Source of the DNA: Liolophura sinensis
Taxonomy: Eukaryota > Mollusca > Polyplacophora > Chitonida > Chitonidae
Reading direction: 5' to 3'
DNA length: 64,000 nucleotides
Assembly (NCBI RefSeq): GCF_032854445.1
Contig: NC_088300.1
Coordinates: 63,214,984-63,278,983, forward strand
Shown: positions 25,053-37,800 of the stretch, piece after piece
Layout of the letters: every line of letters begins with the position of its first letter
How positions within the stretch are numbered: the first letter of the stretch is position 1
The notes under the pieces: model-generated
The model's input: only the letters and a program-made list of their open reading frames with translations
Told to the model about the DNA's origin: nothing
The model's database searches: none
Made by a program: the position numbers and the translations under genes

Positions 25053-26004
25053 CTCAAGCATAGTTAGCAAATGTCAAGCATACATACATGCTTTTTGTGA
25101 AGCCCTGAAGTTGACCAACCCAAACAATATGGTTATATCTCCAAAATCAAACAAAAAGGAGCCTAAGCTCGCAATGAAAGTTGTTCTTTCATATGTGAAA
25201 ATGTTGAGCAATTATGGTAATGATTAGTTTCTCAGCCATGGCTGTGTAATGGTCATGGCTGAGAACCATCGTGGTGCTCACCCATATGACATGTCGTTTT
25301 GGTGTTAACTTACATGTAGGTACAAAGCAAGCGTGCACATGTGCCATTCTTTTTGCATATGTTAACTAAACGTTTAATATACATACATAGAAATCTTAAA
25401 TATACATTGTCGCGTATGGGCCTTTATTCTGCTTATGCGATATTTTGCTTTCCCCCCAGTAGTTAAAATCAACAAGGTAATTCAATGTATTCTGACTTTC
25501 TGGAAAATGTATGCAACGCATCGTGGCGGTTAGCACAGCTGCTATTGACGTATTGATATTTTGTGTTATCTGCGATAAAGCCTCCCAATGACATACCTTC
25601 ACGAAAAAAAAATCTCTCAGAAAGAGATCAACCCTTACTTCCTTTCCCTACCATACGGAAACATCCTTATTATTGAAAAAGACTATTTAACATATATGCA
25701 ATTATTTTAAACATTTCCTTGAACATATGTACCAAAGAATTGAAGATACATATATCTAAGCAACTTTTCTTTGACACATGTAAAATGTTTTGTACATATT
25801 TGCAAACTGCCCGTTATCGTATTACAGTGAAAATTTCTTCAGTATGCCTTTAGGCAACAATTAAATAAATAAATACATATTTGCATTTTCAAATATACCT
25901 GAAGCTTTCAGACCATATGGTACAAATATTTGTACATACTGCATGGTATGTGCTAAACTTTGACATATGTTTTGTTGTTTTGCATATTTGTATAATTAGT
26001 TAAC

Positions 26005-26215
26005 GTTCGATAAAAGTATAAAATATCTTGTTCAACAGTAGTAATAACCTTTTCTCTGTTTTAATATTGTATATATATGTTCATGTACGTTAAAAATTAT
26101 TATGCAATGGTTCGTGTCACTTGATGGTAGTCATATAGGCCCCAAAGTTCGATAAAAGTATAAAATATCCTGTTCAACTGTAGTAATAACCTTTGTGTAC
26201 GATTTTAATTATAAA
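26005..26215. repeat. direct repeat pair, about 145-bp spacing
   Basis: gttcgataaaagtataaaat atcttgttcaacagtagtaa taacctttt (26005) recurs at 26149 with three or four changes. Confidence 0.7.
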
Positions 26216-28688
26216 TCAGTCACTCAAGTAATCATTTTATTATAAAAATGTGGGAAACGCCTCTCTCTAGTACAGGATGTATTGTAAACTTTCCAGGTTG
26301 CTACCAGAGCTATAATGCTCACAAAACCATGGTCACGGTAGTGCTATGTGTAGATAACGCTATAAGTGCCGACTGTCGGCTGTAAAGTCTGCGTCAGTTT
26401 GGCACATTACAAACTTGTCAATTGTGATGAGATGTTGGAGACTCCAAGCATTTCATTTGTAGCCCTGGTAAGTTAACAGGAGACACGTTTCAGCTTTCGA
26501 GAAACAAACTGGAAATGTTAAGTACTCTTTTGTGTGATCTGGTACGAATATAAACGTCATCAACATGTTTCTAACTAGTAATTTGTCAAATGTATGGTCC
26601 TCATGACCCGAAAACTTGCCGAACCTGGATCAACACTTCTGTAAAGGACATACTGGTTCCCAATACTCTCCCAATTCTTTTAGGACAGATATTAGCAGTA
26701 CACAAAGCCAAAAATTACATTTCTCAGCTTTTTTTTAATACAAAGGATATGTATATGTTGTCCATTAGATGGACTAACCCTGTGCGAAAAGAGAAACTTG
26801 TATTATGTCGGCTACAAGGAGCAAGCCAGATTTCCTCAAAATTAGGAGAATTACAGTTAATGACTGTGGCGACTTTCAGCAAACAAAGTTAGTGCGCAAG
26901 CCCATTATAGCTTTTACAAAATGAACAGTTTCCAAAATGAAAAGTAACAAAAATTAATATTAACGGTTATTAGTTTTTATGAATTCTAATCATTCTTATT
27001 ACATCTGACAAAAACCTACGTGCGTTTATTTGTCTGTTTGTCTCTCAGCAACTTTACATATTGTTGAGCAGGTATTTCGATTCATTGTCGTTTAACCCCA
27101 AACTAAAGAATTTTTCACTTTAGTTGAAAATTTGTGCACAGAATGACCTCGGACTAACTTGGACCAGTCGATTAAATCTGATTGGCAATCTGGACTGGGA
27201 TTCCCCTTGACCATTCACTGACTGGACAGACATGTGTTGTCTTTGCTTTGAGAGTTTCCACCGTCGGCTGTGACAGAAGTTTTTGCTCTCTGGGTGTCCA
27301 GGAGTTTCCAACCTTATCAGTTGATTGATTGATTGATTGTGGAATAAATCTACCCAGGGTTATGCATGTTTTCGATTCCAGATCGCTGACACACCAGAGA
27401 TCACGGTTCGATCCTATCCGTGGACAGGGAATAATTAGGCTTCCTGGATCTCATTGTTTTTGGGGTCCTGTTGACGACAAGCGGCTTTACTTTCGTTGAC
27501 TATCTAAGACATGACCAAAGCTGGGTGTTGTCCTTTTCATCCCCGCTCATTATGTCATTCTTCCAACGTGGCCCAGTGAAATCTTTACGGTTGACACCCG
27601 GAGATGATAACAGTACACATGAGGTAATGAATTTCACTTTAATCCACAGTTTATGCGTGGGATAAACAGTACTATAGAAATGTATATATTTTCATTCCCT
27701 GAATACGACGATTACAGTTCCACAGAAATATTTTAACACCTTTGTTGACCACCAATCAAATGCCTGTAGATGAAAGACTAAAGCATAGAGGGTTAAACCA
27801 GAACAGCGACGACAGTGCGATAGTTGGCAGATGGTCACGCTTAACCGCTAAACTCCGTCTTACTCAACCTGTTCACATGAATGCTTAAAAAGTAGCAACA
27901 TGAAAAAGAAAAGTATAAAAAAGAAGTTACACTCAGTACACATGCAGTAGCATTTTTCAACGATAAAGAGACATTTGTAACCTCAAGCGATAACATAAAC
28001 GCAAATGTACGTTCATTCAATTTCCATGAACACATATTTACATGTATTTAATTTATTTCTTCTTGTCAAAATAACTTCAAACATGTATGTAAGTATACAT
28101 AATTAAGCTTTATGCTCTAGGGTTATTATCTGTTGGCCTGTCATAAATGTATTTGTTTGAATGCACACGCACATTTCCTGGCTCTGTCGCTGTAAATACC
28201 TAGAGGAATGTAGTCTCTCATTTTTGTCCCTGGTGTCAAGCGACAGTGGTATTGTTTTCGTTCGTGATGTCTTCAAATGTCGGTATATTTAATAACTTCA
28301 CATCGGTCTACTTAGGCTTGATGAATATAGCGTTAAGCTTACGAATTTATTCATTAATTGATTTCATTTGAATTAAAGGCTTACATTTGACAAGGCGTAC
28401 CAGTCCATCTTACCCACTGTAGGATAAAACCTCATTCCTTTTCCTTGGTAACAAAAAAAAAAATGGCCACGACGCTGTAACGTCTTCCACCGATATGGTG
28501 TTCATATCTGTACGTCACATGTCAGTAACTTGCCGAACGTCAATGGTTTAACCCGGGCAATCCAGTTTCATAAAAATGGCCACTATCGGATACGTGAAAA
28601 CTTTCTGAGTATGGCGTTGGGCAATTATCATTGAACCCGTCAGACATAATTCTGTTATAGAAGGAATAATACACAGACAGTCATGTGA

Positions 28689-28694
28689 TTTATT
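28689..28694 (-). terminator. candidate poly(A) signal of the METTL27-like gene
   Basis: TTTATT on the plus strand reads AATAAA on the minus strand, about 150 bases downstream of the TAA stop. It is the nearest canonical signal I see. Confidence 0.45.
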
Positions 28695-28846
28695 ATACCG
28701 GTATTTTACTTGTCAAAACCCAAATGAATTCATTTAAAAAACGTATCCCAAACATGTCATAGTTATATTGATAAATATATAGACTGTAAAATCCCATCAT
28801 TGCACTCGCAAAAGAAAAACAAAAACAAAAAAACCAGAATAACATG

Positions 28847-31800
28847 TTAGCATACGCGGTACTTGAACACAACACCATTTTTGTTGAAGGAGTAGTTAGG
28901 GACTACATTTCTCGATATCCTCGCCCATTTGCCCGAGTCAACCAGACTTTGCATGTGCTTTTCCAAATTTCCACGATACTCTTCCACGGTTGACAGATAT
29001 TCCTCTCTCATCACGATGCAAATGAGGCCACCTGAAAAAGACGTCGCAGTCAAGATAAAGGGGCAACACGCTCCATCCACGAACAAAATAACCCATCTCC
29101 AATGACGATATATTTCCCATCCCCACCAATAATAATATATTCCCTATCCCCTCCAGTGATGATATATTCCCCATCCACTCCATTGACGATATATTCCCCA
29201 TACTCATAAAAAGATATATTCCCCATCCCCTCCAACGATGATATATTCCCCATCTCCACTAATAATGATATACTCCCCATCCACTACAATGATACATTCA
29301 CCATTCAGACCAATAATTATATATATTCCCCATCCCCACCAATGATATATTTCCCATCCCCTCCAATGATGATATATTCCCCATCTCTACCCATAATGAT
29401 ATATTCCCCATCCCCACCAATGATGATATATTTCCCATCCCCTCCGATGATGATATATCCCTATCCCATGTTCATACATGCAAGTTCCCTGTCGTTATGT
29501 ATGCCCATACGTAGTAGTTCATATCCATCAATGGAAACTCACAAAACTCCGTTTATTCCAATTTTGAGTAATTTTCTCTCCATTCTGTTATCTCATTATT
29601 TACAGTGGCCATTAAGTGGCTTTAAGTTTTTATACCCGCAATGGCTAGGTATCTTCTCACACCCACCTTGCTTCACAATGCGTATAAGCTCATCCAACCC
29701 CTTGTACGGAATGTGTCCCTCTCCCATACCACCGGCAATGGCGGCACAGTCATAGCTGTCTAATGGTTAGAAAACAAGACACAATGGAGATTCATTTTGT
29801 TGGAATAAACTGTCTGAGCCAGATAAAAACTTACACCGTGTCGTTTCAGTGTCGTCATCTAGACTGAAGATTCATTCCAAACAACAGCCCTAACCTAACC
29901 TGTCAAATACACTGACAACTGAAAGAGCTGCCAGTTTGCTTCTTGCGCTTTCCAAAGTCAGAAAATCAGAACTCCCATAGTGTGTATGTAGAGTTCGACA
30001 TTGAAAAGTCTGCTAGTAAGATAGAGAAATGTGAAAAAGAGAACTGCATTTATTTACTTATTTATTTAGAACTGTAAATGAGTGGTTTTACCCACCATAA
30101 TGGTAGCCAACGTAGTATAAGTGAAATATACTTGAGTGCGGTTCAAGTCCAGCTCATGCTGGCTTCCTCTCCGGTCGCACGTGGGAAGGCCTGCAGAAAC
30201 CTGCGGATGGTCGTGGGTTTCCCCCGGGTTCTGCCCGGTTTCCTCCCACCATAATGCTGGCAGCCGTGGTATAAGTGAAATATTCTTGAGTGCGGCGTAA
30301 AACACCAATCAAATAAATAAATAAATGCTTGAGTGCGGTGTAACATATTAATGCAATAAATAATGTGTGAAATGAGTGTCAAATATAGCAATTCTCGTAT
30401 CTTTCGTTGCAGCTAATTGATCTAATTCTAAATTTAAGTACATTTCCTCTGAATTTCGTTAATTATATATTCTTATAGTCCATACAATAAATATGGTCTG
30501 TTGTATTTATATATCATCATAATACTATTCCAACCATTACCTTTGTCAATGTCCAATTGATTGGGACCTAAGAAGTCACATACTAGCCGGTGGTAGATTC
30601 CTTTCTCCTTGGCAACATCCAGCATTCCTTGTGCGGGATCCAAAGCATCCAGGTTGCGGAAACCAAGTTTGGTCAGCTGTAACGGAAAAGCGCTTGTTAT
30701 AAAACGACATACTCATAAAGCCCATGTTACATGCTTTAGATAGACACGGTTAATATCTAGGTTAGGAGACAGTAAAGGTGTCCATGTAGAACGCGTACTG
30801 TCGGTGTCCATGATAAGCAGGTTGTTGAATTGCTTAATTTTGATATTGATGCAATTTTAATCGTGAATAAGAGTGATTTTACAGATAGATGAATAGATGG
30901 CATGTTAAAGGAACATGAAGCATGTTTTTAGACAATATTTTCAACTCCGAGTCCGAGCGAGTAAAACTGTAAGTGCGAGAAAACAGGAAGTGTCCAGTTG
31001 TTCTAGCGTATGTATTTATTTATTTGATGACTGTTTTACGCTGTAGTCATCAATATCGCACTTATGCAACGGCGGTCACCATTATGGTGGGAGAAACTTG
31101 GACAGAGCCCGGAGGAAACCCATGATCACCCGCAGGTTGCTGGCAAACTTTCCCACGTCCGACCAAAGAGGAATCCAGCATGAGCTGGACTTGAACCTAC
31201 AGCGATCGCATTAGTCATCGCATTGATCCCGGGTCACTGCTCTGCGCTAGCGCGCTAACCAATGGTTCACGAATTAGCTGAAAATCTTCATATTGCGAAT
31301 GGAGCATCCGCTTCGGGACCGGTAGATCCAGGATCAATCCTTGATCGAGTCACACCTAAGACTTTAAAAGAGGAAGTTGTAACTTCCTCGTTTGGCGTTC
31401 AGCATGAAGGGGATAGTGCAACGACTGGTTGACCCGTATCAACCAGGCGGAGCGGCTTACCTGCCTTCGGTAAGTCTGAGTGAAGCAGCACTAAATAAAA
31501 GAGCGGTGGAAATCCGTCCTGCAACAAGGAGGCACATTACACGTGCATGCACCCTAAGGATTCCTTCGTCGTCATATGACTGAAAAATTGTTGAGTACGA
31601 CGTTAAACCCCAAGCACTCACTCACTCATATTGCGAATGGTTTTTCATCATGTTGACCCTCACCAATTCAGTCATAAACGCTCCCATCAAATGCTGTGCA
31701 TACAAGCTTCCATCAGAACACGCGTGTAGTCAGCAGCTGAGCAGACGATTAATCGATATCTCATTTCAGTCATGCTGCTAGGAGCATTTCTTCTCAGTCA

Positions 31801-34800
31801 CTGAGTACTCAGGTAGACGTTAATTTATAGATGACGTTTACTGTTAAGCATTTTACAGAGTTGTCATTATGGGAAATCGTTAATAATGCAGCATGCTTTA
31901 CAAAGGATGTGCAGAAGGATTGTGCGAAGGCTGTAAGAGTACCGCTATCGGAGGGTAAAGATGAGAAACAACTGTCTTATTATAAAATAATTTAAATACA
32001 TATATTTTAACAAAACAGACATATAATACAACTGAAAATAATATACAAAACAATACAATATATATATATATATAGTATCTTACAGCCTGTGAATGTGTAA
32101 CGGGTTGACTGTAGCGAACGTGAGGCCGATCTGTCGATATAGGTTTCCTCGGAAATATACACAAGTCACTTTCAAAGTAAACTGAGACGAAATGTATGTA
32201 ATGGCACAAAGAGACAATGAGCGATACAAGCTCCAAAATAAAGTCTCCAAAATACAGCAAGTGACCAAACACATGCTCACAAAGTGCTCTGTACAGTTAA
32301 TTGAGTACAAATGACGAATGTCTAATGGCGTGAAAGCCGATATCTCCAAAACCAGTAAAATTGTTCACAGTGAATGAGAGTAAATTTGATTGCTCTCAAA
32401 TGTACTTGAGAAAATAACTGCTCAAAGCTCAAAGTGGACTTGAATGAATGGCTGCGACCTTCACAACTCCGTCGTTCATATATACAGACTAACGCAAAAG
32501 AAAATTCTGGGTGGTTTGATCGTAAACATGTTTACAACACCAAACATATTTTCCAGAATGTACACTCTATTTACAATGACTCTAAACTCCTAACACCGAA
32601 GCCTCGAGAAAGCTCGAGTGAATTACAGTGCAGGCTATAACGTACAAAGAGAGAAAAATCTAGGTCAGACACTGACACATAAAAAAATACAAAAATATAA
32701 TGCAATGTTCACAGACGGGGTTCATAACCAGGCCTATATCCCTCTGGTCGCAGTCAACTGTAAAAGTGGCATGTGATGGTGTGATACGTCTGTTACAGGC
32801 ATAACACAATATAATTATATACAGTCCTGGCTGTTTCGGTAGCCTGGCAATCGAAAGCTCGGGATCGGGTTCTGACCAATGAGGACGTGGGATCAAATCC
32901 AGCCCTCCATGGTAATTTTATTAATTATGATGTCACTCAAGGCAATGCTTTCGCCTCGAAAACAAGCTTGTGTAGTGGTGAATTTACAAACAATATGAAT
33001 CAGAAAAAGTATTCTAACCAAAGTTTCTTAGCAGAAATATAAACGTCAAGCACATCACTTTGTACAGCTTGCATAAAGACGAAAGGCAAGGGTGGCAGTG
33101 CGTACACAGTGACATACAGTGAGTTACACATATAATACAGACAGTAAATCAAAAGACTACAGTATAATTATCTTAATATTCTCTGATGCCACTGTTGCTA
33201 TTTATTATTTGTTATTATCAGTTTTACTGGACTCTACGAGGTTGTTGTGGTTGACTAAATAGATATGTCATATTTTCTATACATCTTTATTTCTATAGTA
33301 TAGTCTGCTAACCGAAGCTCATTTTGACAGAAATATTATTTCAAAGCGAACAAACCTGTTCTCCCAAAAAACCAGTTCCAGCGGCTACGTCTAAGATTTT
33401 GACGGTCTCTCTGTTTTCCTTGTAATGATCAGCCAACGCCTGAGCACAGATCGTGGGTCCGTTATACCGCCCTGGACACAAGTCCTACAAGGTTAGGAAA
33501 CGTGAAATTTAACATTGATCTGCCACAGACACAAGTAATACAAGAAAGGGTAGGAAACGTGGAGTTTTACATTGATCTGCCATAGACACAAGTCCTGCAA
33601 GAAGAGTAGGAAAAATGAAGTTTGATATTCATCTGCCCCAGACACAAGTCCTACAAAAAAGGGTATTTCTGGGTCTAGGAAATATGTGTGGATGTTAAAT
33701 GAAAAGCACATACGAAATGGGGAGTTCAAAAATGAGCTACCCTGGGCAGAAGTCCTTCAGAAACACGAAAAAAACGTGGAGTTTGACATTCATCTGCCTT
33801 AAGTACGCCCTACAATAGACATAAGATAGTGTACAGTTTGACACTGAACTTCCCTAAGCACGTTCTACAAGAAACACAAGGAAGTGAACCTTTTTTACAC
33901 TGAACAGCCCTAAACACAATTAATACAAAAAAACACCAAGAAATGTGAAGTTTAATGTTGAACTACGGGCTCGACATACTTAAATCATGCACTAACGATA
34001 TTACAATTGATTAAGGAAATTTTCAGCTGTTTACACATATCTGATTAATCAAAATAATCTTGATATTTACTTGACTCCTGTTTTACGCCGTACTCTAGAA
34101 TATTTCACTTATACGACGGCGAACAGCGTTATGGTGGGGTTACACCCGGGGGAAAACCACGACCCTCTACAGGGTTGGTGAAAGACCTTCCCACGTGCGG
34201 CCGGAGAGGAAGCCAGCATGAACTGGACTTGAACTCCCTCGGCCACGGATCGACTTAAGCATAGAATCAAAACAGTGATGTTAGACCTTACAAACAATAC
34301 TACAGCCAAAATGTGACCTATGGTAAAGGCAGCTATGTACGGGATGGAATTCTACAACTAAAATGTGAACTATGATAAACGCAGGTATGTTCCGGATGGA
34401 ATACAATAACAACATATGAATTATGGTAAACACAGCTATGTACTGGCTTGAGCACCAGAACCAAAATGTGAACTTTGGTAAAGGCAGCTATGTACCGGAT
34501 GGAATGCTAGAACCAAAATGTCAACTATGGTAAGGCAGCTATGTACTGGCTGGAACACTAGAACTAAAATGTGAACTATGGTAAAGGCAGCTATGTACCA
34601 GTTGGAATACTACAACTAAAATGTGAATTTTGGTAAAGGCAGCTATGTACTGGCTGGAAAACTAGAGCTAAAATGTGAACTATGGTAAAGGCAGCTACGT
34701 ACCAGCTGGAATATTAGAATTCACCAACTTTGAACTATGGCAAAGGTATCCATGTACCGGCTGGAATGCTGGAAGCAGAATGTGAATGTAAGGCAGCTAC

Positions 34801-37800
34801 ATTAGCCTCAGGATAACGAAGCAGTCTTAGATTTACGTCAAACTTTGTCTTAAACTGAGAACAGCTTGCTGTGCTAACGTTGTTTAGTTTAAGACTTTTG
34901 ATTTAAATACTGAGAGTTGTCTTAGAAATTCTAGATAATAAGGGAAAGTTACTTTAAAGTTCAAATCTTAAGTTCACGAATAATACCACAAGTTAAGACG
35001 ACGTCTGGCTTAAGTCTAAAATAACTTCGTGACCTGGCACACAACTAACAGGTAAAACAACACATACTGCAGCCTTTCTATAATTTCTTCAACACACAAT
35101 TTCCTGACACGCAAAGCATTCAGGCATGCTTTTTATAGTACATGCTAAAGGTCTATTGGTTTGCTTATTATTTTGTCATTTCGATGACAGAATTATATTT
35201 TACCTGCTAGAAGAGAAAATGTATTATTTTTTACTTGACTGATACCCGTTGCCTTATTTTGCGTCGACATCTCACCATGTGTCGTTCAGTTGTCAACATT
35301 ACACACTTGCACCTTAAAACCTATGCTACAATGAAATGGTGATAATCCCTTAAAGAGTAGCAAATTCTGGGTTGTTGAACAACAAATAAAACATCCAGCT
35401 AATGCGGACAAGGGCTTTCATCTCATAAGTCAGAGCTTATCAACTTCAAACAGCATGACATAGGCCTAAGCATAACTAATGACTAGAGCCGCGCGCGGTG
35501 ATCCGTCCCTTGTTGTTGTTGAATAGCGACCATCGATCGTTCGGCTATTTTGATCTATAAATTCCCTTCCTTGTCTTTCTGCTGCATAGCGACCATCGAT
35601 CCTCATGTCATGGTGATATCATTAGAAATACTTCGAAGCTATTTCCTCCAATGGACAGCGTCCTGTGTTAGATTGTTAATCTCTAGCTCTGTAGTATTCT
35701 CCAACGGTATATCATGCAGCCCTTCATCTACATGGACTACAGGTTACGAATAAAACTCACATGCATGATGCATGATTTGCCGTTGCCATGGAGACTTCTA
35801 CTTGTTTTTTCCTTTCTCCCCCAAGGTTTGATTCCTTGCCCGCACAGCAACGGAATCAGGGCAGGGAACATACTGTGTCATATTATTCATGTCAAAAATA
35901 GTTTGCTAATTATAATAACGCAGAATTTATGAATTTATTTGATTGCATGATTTATGCTCGTACGATGGGTGTCAAGTTTATGGATTATATCGGGAAAATA
36001 TCAAATATAACCTGTTGGGTTCACTTAATAAGATATAGTCTCTGTTTGTATAATGACTGAATAATCCATATCTGTAGCGAAAGGTGAGTTAAGTATTCGT
36101 CACAAAATAAAGTGCGCACGGGCTTATGATGGTATAGGCATACACTCGACACGACACATATCAGACTGTGATATACAATATACAATAACTGGCTGAACGA
36201 AAAGCAATACAGTATCAATTGAAAATTTTTAATTTTTGAATTGAATCTCGGTAGCTACCAAATCGTTCAATGATCGATCAATTATGGCAAGTGAGACGGT
36301 TTATACAAAAGCTTCAGCCACAGGCTCATTTGTAGTGGATAGTTTACGGATGGTAGAGTTGTATTCAGAAGAGCAATGAGTGCTGAAATAAAAATAAATT
36401 TTAGCCTTGATACTAAATGACACTGAAGAAACGTACCCGGCCTTCGTGTTTTAGGTCATTTTAGGAGAAGAAATGGGGGTTTCGTCAAATGCAGGTTTAC
36501 CATCACTGCCAAATATAGCCAAAACCTTCAATATGGCGAAATCGTTGTACCTGCTCAATGAAGTATTGTGACGTTTATACATGCCCTAAATGTGCCTCTG
36601 CCGCCAACATAAGGAATCTGAATTGACAAAAAGATCATGCAAAGACAGGACAATTCAAGGTGGAACACTTGTGCCAATTTAATAAAATGTCCTACACACA
36701 CCGTCCTTTTAATTCATGAACCCGCCCATTTAATGTTGTTCTACACACACTCTCATTTTAATTCATGAACCCGCCAATTTACTGTTGCTCTACACACATA
36801 TCCTCGTTTTAATACATGAACCCGCCAATTTAATGTTGTTCTACACACACCCTCCTTTTAATTCATGAACTCGCCAATTTTATGTGGTTATACACACACA
36901 CCCCTTTTGTCTCTTTCCTCAAAATAAGGGCTCTGAGTAAAATCCTGAGCCAATTTGAGGTCATAATAAAAATTTTTTTTCCAGCTCTAGAAAGTATGAA
37001 AGTGTTTGAAACAGAGAAATAAAAGGAACAAGCCGCAATTTACCTACACTGCCCGCTCAAGACAAGTCTTTCCAAAGAATGCACTTTTTTATTTCTTTCT
37101 TTAATTCGTCAGTGTTTCTGTATAGTTGTGCTCGTAAAGCATAAGCAGATAATTTTTTTTTTATTTTGTGTTTTTTTGTGTTTTTTTATTTCTTGCATGC
37201 TTTGGAACCGACTTGTGTAGGCAGGAAATGTTGAGCGATTACAACCAAACAGAATGTTGTTATATACACGACGTCTCTTTGCCCCTGCCCTTAAAAATAA
37301 GCAATCTGATTCGACCAAAAGCTTCATACATGGACCGTCTGATTTAGGATGCAAACCAAAACTGTCATGCGCATTCATTTGTAATGGATATCATTACATA
37401 TTTACCTCCTCCATGCTTGCTGCAAAAACGAGAGATAAATGAGAGATGTAATTACATATGATTTGGCTCTGGCTAAAAATAACGTAAGTCAAGAAAGTGG
37501 AACTAATATGTCCTAATCAAGATTTCAGAACATAATCAGATTTAGTGATGAAAACTCAGCACATAAAACTACCGGGCAAAAGAAACGTATAACCTTGTTC
37601 AGCACCACAAGAAAGAGAAAGAAAGACAGACAGTATCAACATGATAAGCATTATATTGCAATAAACCATTTTCCAAGTTCTGTTCAAAAATTCAAAGCCA
37701 TATGGATATTACACTTGCTGTCAGGCCGAGTAAAGAAGGCATGGGGTAAATCTGAAAAATTACACAAATGCAAGTAAAGGGACTCCCTTAAAAAGGTGTA

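Larger units (their letters stand above)
23065..28680. other. gene-poor region with small repeats only
   Basis: Apart from the three direct-repeat pairs listed separately, I see nothing coding. Open frames of 120 codons (24865-25227) and 100 codons (26590-26892) have no recognised motif and no splice context. A Pol III B-box-like stretch (cacggttcgatcctatccg) at about 27402 hints at another decayed SINE. Confidence 0.4.

Noticed and set aside
24865-25227. 120-codon ORF
   Set aside because: Contains a direct repeat, has no domain and no splice or poly(A) context; most likely chance.
26590-26892. 100-codon ORF
   Set aside because: No recognised family and no conserved pattern; chance in AT-rich DNA.
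29342-29755. 137-codon plus-strand ORF
   Set aside because: Its repetitive half is the intronic minisatellite and its end is antisense to METTL27-like exon 4.
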